Assembly: GCA_017936785.1 (NCBI GenBank)
Contig: JAGBEV010000026.1
Span: 62,001-126,000, forward strand
DNA length: 64,000 bases
Reading direction: 5' to 3'
Source: Lachnospiraceae bacterium
GTDB lineage: Bacteria; Bacillota; Clostridia; Lachnospirales; Lachnospiraceae
Below are positions 1 to 8,300 of the stretch, piece by piece. The position numbers were made by a program, and so were the translations under genes. The notes below the pieces were generated by a model. That model made no database searches, was not told the DNA's origin, and saw nothing but the letters and a program-made list of their open reading frames with translations. How positions within the stretch are numbered: the first letter of the stretch is position 1; every line of letters starts with the position of its first letter.

Positions 1-833
1 TTTCTTGTATTTTTCTTACCAATGAGTTCTTTATTTGAAAAACTGCCTGTGCTGAGGTTTCCACCCCGGACCTTTAATCTGGAATAAGGGGAACTCTTTG
101 TTACATGGATATATACGGTAACTTTCGCACTGCCTATCTTATCCAGAGTAAGATTTGGGTTTGCACTCTGCAGATCTGCTAAAGCAAACTCCTGCAAGGT
201 TTCGTGACCTTCAACTGTCTTTGCTTCATCATCAAATATAGTGACAGCATCCTCTGCCTCTTTATCCTTTTCAGCCTGAATCTCATCATCTGTCGGCTCT
301 ACCAGCATAGAAAATCCTGTCAGAGTAATTGCTGGCTCCTTTTGGAAAAAGGAGAGATTAATTCCTTTCAATGTTCCAGTCTTTGTATAAGACTTCTTGA
401 TGGCATCAATGGATATGTATGCAACATATTCGCCTTTTCCACTATCCATCTGGGAATCTCCGATGGTAATAATATTATCCTCCCATCCATTCCAGCCTGT
501 ATCAAACGGCTGGAAGGTAAATACTTTAGTCTCTGCTGCCGGTGTCCCCTCTGTTTTATAAGACACCTTAAAATATTTTCCAGTCGCATCTCCAATATTT
601 ACTGTCTGTAGATATCCATCATATTTCGTCTCTCCATTTTCAACTTTATCATGGGAACTGTCATTTGATGTTAATTTCTTACCAGATTCTGTTAAAATGT
701 TCTTCTCCAATAATCCTTCTTCTGGCTGCGTAACCGCTGCAGAAGCCTTCGCTGCATCTGGCCATGTTACTGAAGTCAGTACAACAGCCAATGTAAGGAC
801 AGATGCTAACGCTTTCCGAAAACGTCTCTTCAT
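1..833 (-). CDS. Secreted protein of unknown function, N-terminal 277 residues (partial)
   Basis: The frame runs leftward from an ATG at 831-833 and stays open to the left edge, so the C-terminus lies outside the window. A GGAGACGAAACA ribosome site precedes the ATG. The first 33 residues are a typical signal peptide: MKRRFRKA, then a hydrophobic stretch, ending near an Ala-Ser-Ala-Ala cleavage site. The mature part is rich in Thr, Lys, Asp and Gly, has several Trp/Phe-Gly turns and looks like beta-sandwich extracellular sequence. An acidic linker (about residues 195-215) is followed by a second domain. I do not recognise a named family; carbohydrate-binding or surface-attached protein is a guess from composition only. 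Confidence 0.75.
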   Translation of the reverse strand, partial: MKRRFRKALASVLTLAVVLTSVTWPDAAKASAAVTQPEEGLLEKNILTESGKKLTSNDSSHDKVENGETKYDGYLQTVNIGDATGKYFKVSYKTEGTPAAETKVFTFQPFDTGWNGWEDNIITIGDSQMDSGKGEYVAYISIDAIKKSYTKTGTLKGINLSFFQKEPAITLTGFSMLVEPTDDEIQAEKDKEAEDAVTIFDDEAKTVEGHETLQEFALADLQSANPNLTLDKIGSAKVTVYIHVTKSSPYSRLKVRGGNLSTGSFSNKELIGKKNTR

Positions 834-1142
834 TGTTTCGTCTCCTTTCTTTCTCTCAATGTACCTATTCGGTTTCTTCTCATTTGTACTCTTTTCCTGG
901 TCTTCTCCTCCTTTCTATTAAACATAGACAATACTCCCAAATTCTCCGGCTATTATCTTTATGCCTTTGAATTCATAATAAAAATCCCCTACTTTTTGTT
1001 AAGGGCTGTCACACTTTGCATGACAGCCCTAACATTTCAACAAAAAATCCAAAAATATTTTATTATTTTTATGTAAATTTACTATTTTATAATACCAGCC
1101 ATATGAATAAATGTCAATTACATAATATTATTTAAAAGTCCA
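834..1142. other. 309-bp AT-rich intergenic region with one strong hairpin
   Basis: No gene is visible. The hairpin has arms AGGGCTGTCA (1002-1011) and TGACAGCCCT (1021-1030) around a nine-base loop, and pairing extends by GTT/AAC with one bulge. It could end transcription coming leftward from the methyltransferase gene at 1143-1943, but neither side carries a clean T-run, so a classical intrinsic terminator is not proven. The rest is A/T-rich spacer presumably holding the promoter of the secreted-protein gene. Confidence 0.45.
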
Positions 1143-1943
1143 TCACCCCCTCCTCTGACGTGCTGCTTCATACATCACAACTGCCGCTGCTACTGCTGCA
1201 TTGAGGGATTCCAGACTGCCACCCATCGGAATACGGATACGTCCTGTCAAACTTTCACTTACTTCCCAGGAAATACCATTTGCTTCATTTCCAATCACTA
1301 TTCCAGATGGTTTCCGGTAATCAACCTGATCATAGCATTCACTTCCCTCCATCATTGTCCCATATACCGAGATGCCTTTTCCTTTCATCTTCTCTATAGT
1401 CTGGGAAAGATTTTCTACATAAACAAAAGGAACACGGAAAATCGCTCCCATCGTTGAGCGAACCACCTTAGGATTAAAAACATCTACACTTTCCCTGCTG
1501 AGAATCACTCCGGACATGCCCGCCCCTTCACTGGTACGAAGGATGGTTCCCAGATTTCCCGGATCCCGAAGTGCATCCAATAAAAGAAAGACAGCCTTTT
1601 CATCCGAAAGGATCTCCTCCAGGGTATACTCTGGCATCTTTACCACACCAAGGATTCCCTGCGGTGTCACAGTTTCTGAAATCTGCTCCAGTATATGCTG
1701 TGAGACTATTTCTACCAGTGCGCCAGCAAACTCTTCAGACACCTCCTGTTCCATTTTCGCACTCCATTCCTGCCGGTAAAGATGTTCGCCTATGTAGATC
1801 TTCTGTAATTTCCCATAAGATGCTGCTTCTCTTGTCAGTTTAATCCCTTCTGTGACAAAACATTTACTTTTACGCCGTTGTCTTGCATTTTTCTGTAATT
1901 TTACCAATTCCTTTATCTGTGGATTTGACTCACTGCTTATCAT
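1143..1943 (-). CDS. TrmH/SpoU family RNA 2'-O-ribose methyltransferase
   Basis: A 266-aa cytoplasmic enzyme predicted to transfer a methyl group from S-adenosylmethionine to a ribose 2'-hydroxyl in rRNA or tRNA. The N-terminal ~100 residues form the substrate-binding L30e-like domain (starts MISSESNPQIKELVKL). The SPOUT knot domain follows, with motif 1 RDPGNLGTILRT, motif 2 IVIGNEANGIS and motif 3 IRIPMGGSLESLNAAVA, the latter two forming the trefoil-knot SAM site. The length is normal for this family. An AAAAGGAG site sits just upstream of the ATG at 1943. The gene stands alone on the minus strand. The exact target nucleotide cannot be told from sequence. Confidence 0.9.
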   Translation of the reverse strand: MISSESNPQIKELVKLQKNARQRRKSKCFVTEGIKLTREAASYGKLQKIYIGEHLYRQEWSAKMEQEVSEEFAGALVEIVSQHILEQISETVTPQGILGVVKMPEYTLEEILSDEKAVFLLLDALRDPGNLGTILRTSEGAGMSGVILSRESVDVFNPKVVRSTMGAIFRVPFVYVENLSQTIEKMKGKGISVYGTMMEGSECYDQVDYRKPSGIVIGNEANGISWEVSESLTGRIRIPMGGSLESLNAAVAAAVVMYEAARQRRG

Positions 1944-2084
1944 ATATGACTCCTTTTCCGTTCCAACTAAAAGTTCTGTTCTCTCTAGTATAACTCCCTT
2001 ACATTATATTGAAAAGTGCTTTTCGGTGATAAAAAACCAGCCCCTATCTATTTACCAGAGCAAAGAACAGAACTGACAACAGAA

Positions 2085-2117
2085 GAGGGCAGACAAATTT
2101 CAGATTTGTCTGCCCTC
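2085..2117 (-). terminator. Intrinsic terminator of the feo operon
   Basis: A perfect 14-bp stem (GAGGGCAGACAAAT at 2085-2098 pairing with 2104-2117, five-base loop) lies about 50 bp past the stop of the Fur-family gene on the minus strand. It is followed on that strand by a T-rich stretch (TTCTGTTGTC). Confidence 0.65.
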
Positions 2118-2166
2118 AGGCATATGTTATATTTTCCTTATCAGCTTATTTTGCCGCCAAAGCTTT

Positions 2167-2598
2167 TCAAGCCCTGGTACATTTGCACGGTCTTGTTTCT
2201 ACACTATGGATCTGACGTCCATTGGCATATCCACTGGCATTTAATCCTGTCTGAATAATCTGGCTCCACTTACGTGCAGACAATTCTATCACAGATCCAT
2301 CATCTAATTTTATGGTACATGCGTTTCCTATCTCGCAATCTGTTTCTTCACACTCCGGACCGCAGGTAATCTTATACATATTCTTCCGGTTAATCGCTCC
2401 GATTTCTTCTAACGTATTAATCATACGATATACTGTCGCAGAACCAATTTTTTTATCCAGCTTGGATGCCTTATAGTATATCTCTTTACAGCAGGAACAA
2501 TCTTCCTCAAGAATAATATCCAGAAGCATTAATCTTTGCTTGGTAATCCTGCATCCCTGCTCTCGTAATTTCTGAATGATCAGTTCTTTCTGCATCAT
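2167..2598 (-). CDS. Fur-family metal-responsive transcriptional repressor at the end of the feo operon
   Basis: A DNA-binding regulator of the Fur/Zur/PerR superfamily, 143 aa from the ATGATG at 2598. A longer frame to 2637 exists, but its extra 13 residues are out-of-frame sequence of the upstream Cys-rich gene. GGAGG lies nine bases before the ATG at 2598, and that ATG overlaps the upstream TGA (ATGA), so 2598 (or 2595) is the start. The winged-helix domain includes GSATVYRMINTLEEIG (about residues 53-68), and the C-terminal half is rich in Cys (CSCC, CGPEC, CEIGNAC, CKC), consistent with metal binding. Position in the feo operon suggests iron-linked control. Whether it senses Fe, Zn or peroxide is not clear. 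Confidence 0.8.
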   Translation of the reverse strand: MMQKELIIQKLREQGCRITKQRLMLLDIILEEDCSCCKEIYYKASKLDKKIGSATVYRMINTLEEIGAINRKNMYKITCGPECEETDCEIGNACTIKLDDGSVIELSARKWSQIIQTGLNASGYANGRQIHSVETRPCKCTRA

Positions 2599-2771
2599 CG
2601 GCAATGTCCTCCGCAATGGGAGCAGTCCCCGCCACACTGCAATGACTTTCCATTCTTTTTATCGCGAATCATGCTGCGAATCACCAGATACACAATACCA
2701 AGTACAATTGCTCCAACAATCCATGTTCCCATAAAAATCACCATGCCTTTCTTCCTTCTGCTAATATCCAT
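2595..2771 (-). CDS. FeoB-associated Cys-rich membrane protein
   Basis: A 58-aa protein of the small FeoB-associated family that follows feoB in many Firmicutes. It has a basic start (MDISRRKKG), one membrane helix (about residues 9-32, MVIFMGTWIVGAIVLG and on), a basic loop and a C-terminal Cys/His cluster (CGGDCSHCGGHC), fitting a metal-handling partner of the FeoB transporter. It starts 42 bp after the feoB stop and overlaps the Fur-family start by four bases, so the three are co-transcribed. The ribosome site is weak (GGTGA). Its biochemical role is not established. Confidence 0.85.
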   Translation of the reverse strand: MDISRRKKGMVIFMGTWIVGAIVLGIVYLVIRSMIRDKKNGKSLQCGGDCSHCGGHCR

Positions 2772-2813
2772 TCAAATCACCATACCAACAGAGAAAACAC
2801 AATCACCAATAGA

Positions 2814-4967
2814 CTATTTTGCACCAGCTAATGCTTTACTGTCAATTTTTAATGTTTTACTTTCCTGATGAGGCCTGAATAAGAGATAGATAAACACAAT
2901 TATCAGGATAAACGCAATGACTGTTCCCACTCCAAAGGTACCCGCTGAAATCAGAGTACCGATCTGGTAAATACAAAGCGATACAAGATATGCAAGCACT
3001 GTCTGGTATCCGATTGCAAACCAGAACCATTTGGTGTTGTTCATCTCACGCTTAATGGCACCCATTGCTGCAAAACAAGGCGCACACAACAGATTAAATA
3101 CCAGGAATGCATAAGCTGCCACTGGAGTGATCGTTGCTGCAAGCTGGCTCCAGATTTCTGCTCCGTCCTCAGCAACCTCAGCAAAACCAAACAGGATACC
3201 AAAGGTAGCAACAACGTTCTCTTTTGCAATCAGTCCTGTTACTGCTGCTACTGCCATCTTCCAATCACCAAAACCAAGTGGTGCAAAAATCGGTGCAATC
3301 ACTTTACCAATTGCTGCTAAGATACTGCTGTCAAGCTGCTCTGCATCCAGCATACCAAACTTTCCATCTGCCCATCCAAATCCCTGCAGGAACCACAATA
3401 CAATAGTAGAAAGAAGGATAATAGTACCCGCCTTCTTAATGAACGACCATCCACGCTCCCACATACTTCTAAGAACATTGCCTACTGTAGGCAGATGATA
3501 CGCAGGCAGCTCCATAACGAACGGGGCAGGGTCTCCTTCAAACATTTTTGTCTTCTTTAAAATAATACCAGAACAGATAATCGCTGCAATCCCAACAAAG
3601 TAAGAACTCCATGAAACCCAGCCTGCATTGTCAAAAAATGCTCCGGCGATCAATGCAATGATTGGAAGTTTTGCTCCACAAGGAACAAATGTAGTTGTCA
3701 TAACTGTCATTTTACGATCTCTGTCATTTTCAATGGTACGCGATGCCATAACACCCGGCACACCACATCCGCTACCGATCAGCATCGGAATAAAGGATTT
3801 ACCGGAAAGACCAAATTTTCTGAAAATTCTGTCCATAATAAATGCAACTCGCGCCATATATCCACAAGCCTCTAAAAATGCCAGGAAAATGAACAGAATC
3901 AGCATCTGTGGCACGAAACCGAGAACTGCACCAACACCGCCGACAATACCGTCAGCAATAAGGCTTGTAAGCCAATCAGCACAGTGGATTGCTTCCAGCC
4001 CACTTGTAACGCCCGGAACAATCCATTCACCAAACAACGTGTCATTGGTCCATCCAGTCACCCAGTCACCTACTGTCGTAACAGAAACATAATATACCAG
4101 AAACATGACTGCAGCAAAAATCGGCAGTGCAAGCCATCTGTTTGTTACAATACGGTCAATTTTATCAGATGTCGTCAATGCTTTCTTCTTGTTCTTTGTA
4201 ACACACTCTTCAATAATAGAAGAAATATATACATATCTTTCATTGGTAATAATACTTTCTGTATCATCATCGTATTTTTCTTCCAGATATGCTATTTCCG
4301 AAGAAACATCCGGCACCTTTTTCATTTGAACAGATATTTTGTCATCCTTTTCCAACAGCTTAATGGCAAAAAATCTTTTCTGAGATTCCGGAATATCAGA
4401 ACCTAATCTGTCTTCCACATCCTGAATCGCTTTTTCTACATCAGGGTCGAACTCATGTACCGGAACTCCTACTGATTTCCTCTGCGCCAGTCCTACTGCC
4501 TTTTCAGCAGCTTTTTGGACGCCAGTCCCCTTCAAAGCAGAAATCTCTACTACTTCACAACCCAATTTTTGACTCAGCTTATCAATATGTATCTTATCTC
4601 CTGTCTTCTCCAGCACATCAATCATATTTACAGCCATGATAACCGGAATCCCTAATTCCATCAACTGCGTTGACAGGTACAGGTTTCTTTCAATATTCGT
4701 GCCATCAATAATATTGATGATCGCATCTGGTCTCTCTGTAATCAGGTAATTTCTTGCCACTACTTCCTCTAATGTATAAGGAGACAGGGAATAAATACCC
4801 GGTAAATCCATGATTACTACATCCTTATGTCCTTTTAACTTTCCTTCTTTTTTCTCCACCGTTACACCAGGCCAGTTACCAACAAACTGGTTGGAACCCG
4901 TCAGTGCGTTAAATAATGTTGTTTTTCCGCAGTTTGGATTACCTGCTAATGCAATTCTAATCGACAT
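2814..4967 (-). CDS. feoB: Ferrous iron transport protein B (GTPase-coupled permease)
   Basis: A 717-aa inner-membrane Fe(II) importer. The N-terminal G domain carries GNPNCGKTT (G1, residues 9-17), DLPGIYSLSP (G3) and VNMIDV (G4), followed by a helical GDI-like spacer to about residue 260. The membrane part holds the paired Gate motifs, including GCGVPGVMASRTI and a second Cys-containing helix (VFNLLCAPCFAAMGAI), and ends in a short basic tail. Length is typical for the family. AAAGGGAGC precedes the ATG. It lies 138 bp below feoA, and the gap holds a TTAG-N6-CTAA operator and a possible promoter, so feoB may also be transcribed separately. It is followed by the Cys-rich protein and a Fur-family regulator. 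Confidence 0.97.
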   Translation of the reverse strand: MSIRIALAGNPNCGKTTLFNALTGSNQFVGNWPGVTVEKKEGKLKGHKDVVIMDLPGIYSLSPYTLEEVVARNYLITERPDAIINIIDGTNIERNLYLSTQLMELGIPVIMAVNMIDVLEKTGDKIHIDKLSQKLGCEVVEISALKGTGVQKAAEKAVGLAQRKSVGVPVHEFDPDVEKAIQDVEDRLGSDIPESQKRFFAIKLLEKDDKISVQMKKVPDVSSEIAYLEEKYDDDTESIITNERYVYISSIIEECVTKNKKKALTTSDKIDRIVTNRWLALPIFAAVMFLVYYVSVTTVGDWVTGWTNDTLFGEWIVPGVTSGLEAIHCADWLTSLIADGIVGGVGAVLGFVPQMLILFIFLAFLEACGYMARVAFIMDRIFRKFGLSGKSFIPMLIGSGCGVPGVMASRTIENDRDRKMTVMTTTFVPCGAKLPIIALIAGAFFDNAGWVSWSSYFVGIAAIICSGIILKKTKMFEGDPAPFVMELPAYHLPTVGNVLRSMWERGWSFIKKAGTIILLSTIVLWFLQGFGWADGKFGMLDAEQLDSSILAAIGKVIAPIFAPLGFGDWKMAVAAVTGLIAKENVVATFGILFGFAEVAEDGAEIWSQLAATITPVAAYAFLVFNLLCAPCFAAMGAIKREMNNTKWFWFAIGYQTVLAYLVSLCIYQIGTLISAGTFGVGTVIAFILIIVFIYLLFRPHQESKTLKIDSKALAGAK

Positions 4968-5071
4968 TTCAATGCTCCCTTTCTTATTTTGAAGTTAAAT
5001 TGATTTTGAAGTCAGATTCTTTTTTCATCCTTTTGTTTGCCAATTCCATCTTATGTTCGTTTTTCCTATTT

Positions 5072-5100
5072 GAAATTAGCTAAAACTAACCTCTGGTCAA
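5072..5100 (-). promoter_or_regulatory. Putative feoB promoter with iron-regulator operator
   Basis: On the minus strand TTGACC (5100-5095) and TAATTT (5078-5073) are 16 bases apart. Between and overlapping them is the dyad TTAG (5076-5079), six bases, CTAA (5086-5089). The same half-sites and spacing occur in the feoA2 promoter at 5692-5711, which supports a shared DtxR- or Fur-type operator. The -10 is weak. Confidence 0.5.
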
Positions 5101-5105
5101 AAAAA

Positions 5106-5327
5106 TTACTCCACTTCTATCATTTCTGCATCTGCTTTCCGAAGAGATAATTCATATCCTCTTACTGTAACCTCTACCGGATCACCCAGTGGTGCAACCT
5201 TCCTCACAAATACAGCGACCCCTTTCGTAATCCCCATATCCATAATACGACGCTTTACCGGCCCCTCTCCTGTCAGTTTTTTCACTGTAACAGTCTGACC
5301 ACACGGTACTTCTTTTAGTGTTTTCAT
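5106..5327 (-). CDS. feoA: FeoA, SH3-like ferrous iron transport accessory protein
   Basis: A 73-aa cytoplasmic protein of the FeoA family (SH3-like barrel) that works with FeoB. Recognisable segments are the N-terminal MKTLKEVPCGQ, the central RRIMDMGITKG and the C-terminal PVEVTVRGYELSLRKADA. AGGAG lies eight bases before the ATG. It sits between a second FeoA-domain gene (62 bp upstream) and feoB. Confidence 0.93.
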   Translation of the reverse strand: MKTLKEVPCGQTVTVKKLTGEGPVKRRIMDMGITKGVAVFVRKVAPLGDPVEVTVRGYELSLRKADAEMIEVE

Positions 5328-5389
5328 TGCGCATACTCCTTTTTTTCAGATTTATTATGTTAAGACTGCGAATACTTTGCCCCACAGCA

Positions 5390-5602
5390 CTAAACCATAA
5401 TTTTGTTTGCCATGTCTTTCCCTATTGCAACTCTGGAATCCTTGACATTGACAATCATGTTGCCTCCGATTTCTGAAACAACAGTAACTGTTCCACCAGT
5501 TACAAAGCCAAGATTTTCCAGAAATTTGCGAGTCTCTTCCTTTCCACCCACTTTTCTAATGACATTTGGTTCTCCTGTTTTTACCATAGATAACGGCATC
5601 AT
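5390..5602 (-). CDS. Second FeoA-domain protein, first gene of the feo operon
   Basis: A 70-aa FeoA-like protein from the ATGATG at 5602/5599, which follows GAGG by five to eight bases. An in-frame ATG at 5635 with a weaker AAGG site would add 11 residues. Family features are TGEPNVIRKVGG, FLENLGFVTGGTVTVV and an ending SRVAIGKDMANKIMV. Duplicate FeoA proteins ahead of FeoB are common in Clostridia. A strong promoter lies 95 bp upstream, so this is the first cistron of the operon. Confidence 0.88.
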   Translation of the reverse strand: MMPLSMVKTGEPNVIRKVGGKEETRKFLENLGFVTGGTVTVVSEIGGNMIVNVKDSRVAIGKDMANKIMV

Positions 5603-5691
5603 CTCATCCTCTTTCTTCCTTGTAATCAATAACATCTTGCCTTCTGCAACTACTTAATCAGCGATTATTGATAAATTTTTTCGCCTCTTTG

Positions 5692-5725
5692 AAGTTAGTA
5701 TATGCTAACTTTTATTAGCTGTCAA
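5692..5725 (-). promoter_or_regulatory. feo operon promoter with overlapping operator
   Basis: On the minus strand TTGACA (5725-5720), a 17-base spacer and TATACT (5702-5697) form a near-consensus housekeeping promoter. The -10 lies inside the dyad AAGTTAG (5692-5698), six bases, CTAACTT (5705-5711), so a bound regulator would block RNA polymerase. TTAG-N6-CTAA resembles the core of DtxR/IdeR-type boxes. Confidence 0.75.
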
Positions 5726-5757
5726 GAACATTGTTGATATTTTTTATCAATAGCAAT

Positions 5758-5790
5758 TTGAAAAAAAACGCGTTACGTGTTATACTAACT
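5758..5790 (+). promoter_or_regulatory. Promoter of the divergent DtxR-family gene
   Basis: TTGAAA (5758-5763), a 17-base spacer and TATACT (5781-5786) precede the regulator gene by about 60 bp. The -10 runs into ACTAACTTC, which matches one half of the feo operator, suggesting possible autoregulation by a half-site. The other half-site is not intact at the expected spacing. Confidence 0.6.
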
Positions 5791-5843
5791 TCAATTTGTT
5801 ACAACGAACGATTAAAAATATTTATGTGGGGTGATAAACAATT

Positions 5844-6206
5844 ATGGCAAATACCGAATCCGCCGAAAACTATCTGGAAACAATTTTGATTTTGAGCCAA
5901 AAGCTTCCTGTAGTCCGTTCTGTGGACGTTGCAACGGAATTGGGTTATAAAAAATCAAGTGTCAGTATCGCCATGAAAAATCTTCGAAAAAAACAATACA
6001 TCACAGTTACTGATGCTGGGTATATCTATCTGACAGATTCCGGCAAAGAAATCGCAGAAATGATATATGAACGCCATGAACTGATTTCCTCCTGGTTGGA
6101 AAAACTGGGAGTTCCAAAAGAAATTGCGGCAGAAGATGCCTGCCGGATGGAACACGTCATTAGCAAGGAAAGTTTTGAAGCAATCAAAAAGCATGTTTTT
6201 CGTTAA
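5844..6206 (+). CDS. DtxR/MntR-family metal-dependent transcriptional regulator
   Basis: A 120-aa regulator encoded divergently from the feo operon. The winged helix-turn-helix covers residues 1-65 (ESAENYLETILILS, SVDVATELGYKKSSVSIAMKNL), followed by a dimerisation region with metal-ligand-like residues (YERHELISSWLEKLGV, AAEDACRMEHVIS) as in MntR/DtxR. It lacks the C-terminal SH3 domain of full-length DtxR, as is common in Clostridia. The start follows GGGGTGAT. It is the obvious candidate to bind the TTAG-N6-CTAA sites and repress feo when metal is plentiful; that link is inferred from position. Its last codons lie inside the terminator at 6186-6223. Confidence 0.88.
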   Translation: MANTESAENYLETILILSQKLPVVRSVDVATELGYKKSSVSIAMKNLRKKQYITVTDAGYIYLTDSGKEIAEMIYERHELISSWLEKLGVPKEIAAEDACRMEHVISKESFEAIKKHVFR

Positions 6207-6223
6207 TGAAAAACATGCTTTTT
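6186..6223 (+). terminator. Intrinsic terminator overlapping the end of the DtxR-family gene
   Basis: A perfect 16-bp stem (6186-6201 with 6208-6223) has a six-base loop GTTAAT and ends in a T-run. The stop codon TAA (6204-6206) lies in the loop, and the last codons form the left arm. Confidence 0.85.
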
Positions 6224-6291
6224 CCATTATTACAGAGACATGCCCTAAACACCAAAAAACTTATAAACTATCTGTTCATTTCGTAAATTTC

Positions 6292-6300
6292 TGGTATACT
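6292..6300 (+). promoter_or_regulatory. Extended -10 promoter for the chemoreceptor operon
   Basis: TGGTATACT is a good extended -10 element 36 bp before the chemoreceptor start. No convincing -35 is present. Confidence 0.4.
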
Positions 6301-6335
6301 ATAGGTAAATATCTCGTTGACTAAGGAGGAAGTAA

Positions 6336-8300
6336 ATGAAAAAAAGAAAAACAATGAAACAAAAAATTGTATTTTATGTCATGAGTGTATCTATTCTGCT
6401 TGGAGTGCTGCTGACACTGGTAATGATTATCAGCAGTTACATATCTACAGATTCCATACTACTTGACAATCTGCAGATGATGGCAAAAACTTCTTCTCAG
6501 AACGTAAGCTCAAATCTTCATCTTCTGACAGACCGGATGGCGAATCTTTCCCTTGAAAAGGAACTGTCAGATGAACAGGCTGACAACAGTACAAAACAGC
6601 AAACTCTGGATGAAAGAAAAACCCGTATTGAATTTGTCTGGCTTGCAGCCTATGATATAAACGGTCAGAAATTATATGGAGATGATACTGCTCCTAAATC
6701 GATTGCAGAAGAAAAATATTACGACAATATAACAAAAACAAATAATATCACTATCGGTGAACCTTTTTACGCCAGTGACATCTGGCAGCTTGCAGTAGGC
6801 ATCCCACTAAAAAATGAAGAGGAAATCTATGCATATCTCATCGGAAGCTATAAATATGATTTATTGAACGATGTACTGACCAACATTAATATCGGAGTAC
6901 ACGGCTCTGCTTATGTTATTAACGAAGAAGGAACGATCATTGCAGACAAGGATTTGGAAAATATGGAGAAACACCCTAATGTGTATGATATCTATGGTTC
7001 CAAAAAGAATAATGCTATATTCGATTCGATGATCAGTTTTCAAACAGGCTCAAATCTCATGACCCTGCACCACCAGAAACATTACGCTGCGTACTCTCCT
7101 GTTTCCGGTACCAACTGGACTCTGGTCATAGATGCTCCGCGTAATGACTTTATGAAAACACTGATTACAGCAATTATGATCTGTATCCTGTTGACTATCT
7201 TCTTATTAATTGCAGCAAGATTTTACATTGCAAAAATGGCAGACAAAATCTCCGATTCCCTGTCTCTGTCTACCAGAAGATTAACCGCATTATCCGAAGG
7301 AAATTTAAAAGATAACGTTATTCTTGCACAAACGGGCGATGAAGCAGAGATCTTGACAGAGGCACTTGCCAGAACAATTAACAATATTGACTCCTATATT
7401 GATAATTTAAAAACTTCTCTTGGTTTCCTATCCGAAGGAGACTATTCTCAGGAGGTGCCTGATACCTTTATCGGTGATTTTGCGGCAATAAGAGAAGCTT
7501 TGACCAGCATTACCCATTCTCTGAACCAGACGATGTATCAGATCAACCGCGCATCTGCTGCTGTCAATCAGAATTCTTCTGAAGTATCCGGATATGCACG
7601 ACGGCTTTATGACGGTTCCAGAGAGCAGTCTGATGCACTGGACCGGCTGAGCGAAAGTATACGCATTATAACGGAAAAGATTCAACTGATCGATGAAAAT
7701 GCAGAACAACTAAAAGCATCCACCAACGGAGCCGAGAGCAAAGTATATCAGGGAAAACAGCAAATGGATTCTATGCTTGGAACAATGAATAATATTTATT
7801 CTAATATGCAGGAAATCATTAAAATCAGCCAGATGATCGAGGAAATTTCCTCCCAGACCAGTCTCCTTTCTCTCAATGCCTCCATTGAGGCTGCCCGTGC
7901 TGGTGAAAGCGGTAAGGGCTTTGCAGTTGTAGCACAGCAGATCGGTGTATTGTCTGAGCAGACAGCCGATGCCCTGAAACAAACTGGTGAAATGATCGAA
8001 CAGGCAAACCTCTCCATTGAAGAAGGACTGAAGACAGCTAGAGCAACAGCGGAATCCTTCCAGGAGATCAATGTGGCGACAGACGAATTTACAGGTATCT
8101 CTAAACAGATCGAGCAGGTTGCAGCAGAACAGAAAAACGCTGTTCATCTTGTCACACAGGAAATCTCTACTGTGCTTGACATTGCCAATACGAACCAGAA
8201 GCTGGCAGAGGAGACCGACATAACTGCATCCCGTTCCCTTTCCCAGGCAGAGGAACTGGAACAGGTAGTTGCATCTGTAAAATTAAGGGAGGAATCATAA
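6336..8300 (+). CDS. Methyl-accepting chemotaxis protein with extracellular dCache-type sensor
   Basis: A 654-aa transmembrane chemoreceptor. TM1 (about residues 14-36) is followed by an extracellular sensor of about 240 residues with Cache-like features (VWLAAYDINGQKLYGD, DIWQLAVGIPLKNEEEIYAYLIG, INEEGTIIADKD, SPVSGTNWTLVIDAP). TM2 (about 272-294) leads to a HAMP segment and a long coiled-coil with the conserved hairpin tip EISSQTSLLSLNASIEAARAGE, which docks CheA/CheW. There is no C-terminal CheR/CheB-binding pentapeptide. AAGGAGGAAGTAA precedes the ATG. Its stop overlaps the start of a flavinylated lipoprotein (TAATG), so sensing may be linked to redox state. The ligand is unknown. Confidence 0.93.
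   Translation: MKKRKTMKQKIVFYVMSVSILLGVLLTLVMIISSYISTDSILLDNLQMMAKTSSQNVSSNLHLLTDRMANLSLEKELSDEQADNSTKQQTLDERKTRIEFVWLAAYDINGQKLYGDDTAPKSIAEEKYYDNITKTNNITIGEPFYASDIWQLAVGIPLKNEEEIYAYLIGSYKYDLLNDVLTNINIGVHGSAYVINEEGTIIADKDLENMEKHPNVYDIYGSKKNNAIFDSMISFQTGSNLMTLHHQKHYAAYSPVSGTNWTLVIDAPRNDFMKTLITAIMICILLTIFLLIAARFYIAKMADKISDSLSLSTRRLTALSEGNLKDNVILAQTGDEAEILTEALARTINNIDSYIDNLKTSLGFLSEGDYSQEVPDTFIGDFAAIREALTSITHSLNQTMYQINRASAAVNQNSSEVSGYARRLYDGSREQSDALDRLSESIRIITEKIQLIDENAEQLKASTNGAESKVYQGKQQMDSMLGTMNNIYSNMQEIIKISQMIEEISSQTSLLSLNASIEAARAGESGKGFAVVAQQIGVLSEQTADALKQTGEMIEQANLSIEEGLKTARATAESFQEINVATDEFTGISKQIEQVAAEQKNAVHLVTQEISTVLDIANTNQKLAEETDITASRSLSQAEELEQVVASVKLREES

Noticed and set aside
1002..1030. 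Hairpin as a clear intrinsic terminator
   Set aside because: The stem is strong, but neither strand has a T-run directly after it, so only a tentative call is given.
2598..2637. Extra N-terminal 13 residues on the Fur-family protein
   Set aside because: They lie inside the Cys-rich gene, with no ribosome site at the upstream start, while GGAGG fits the ATG at 2598.
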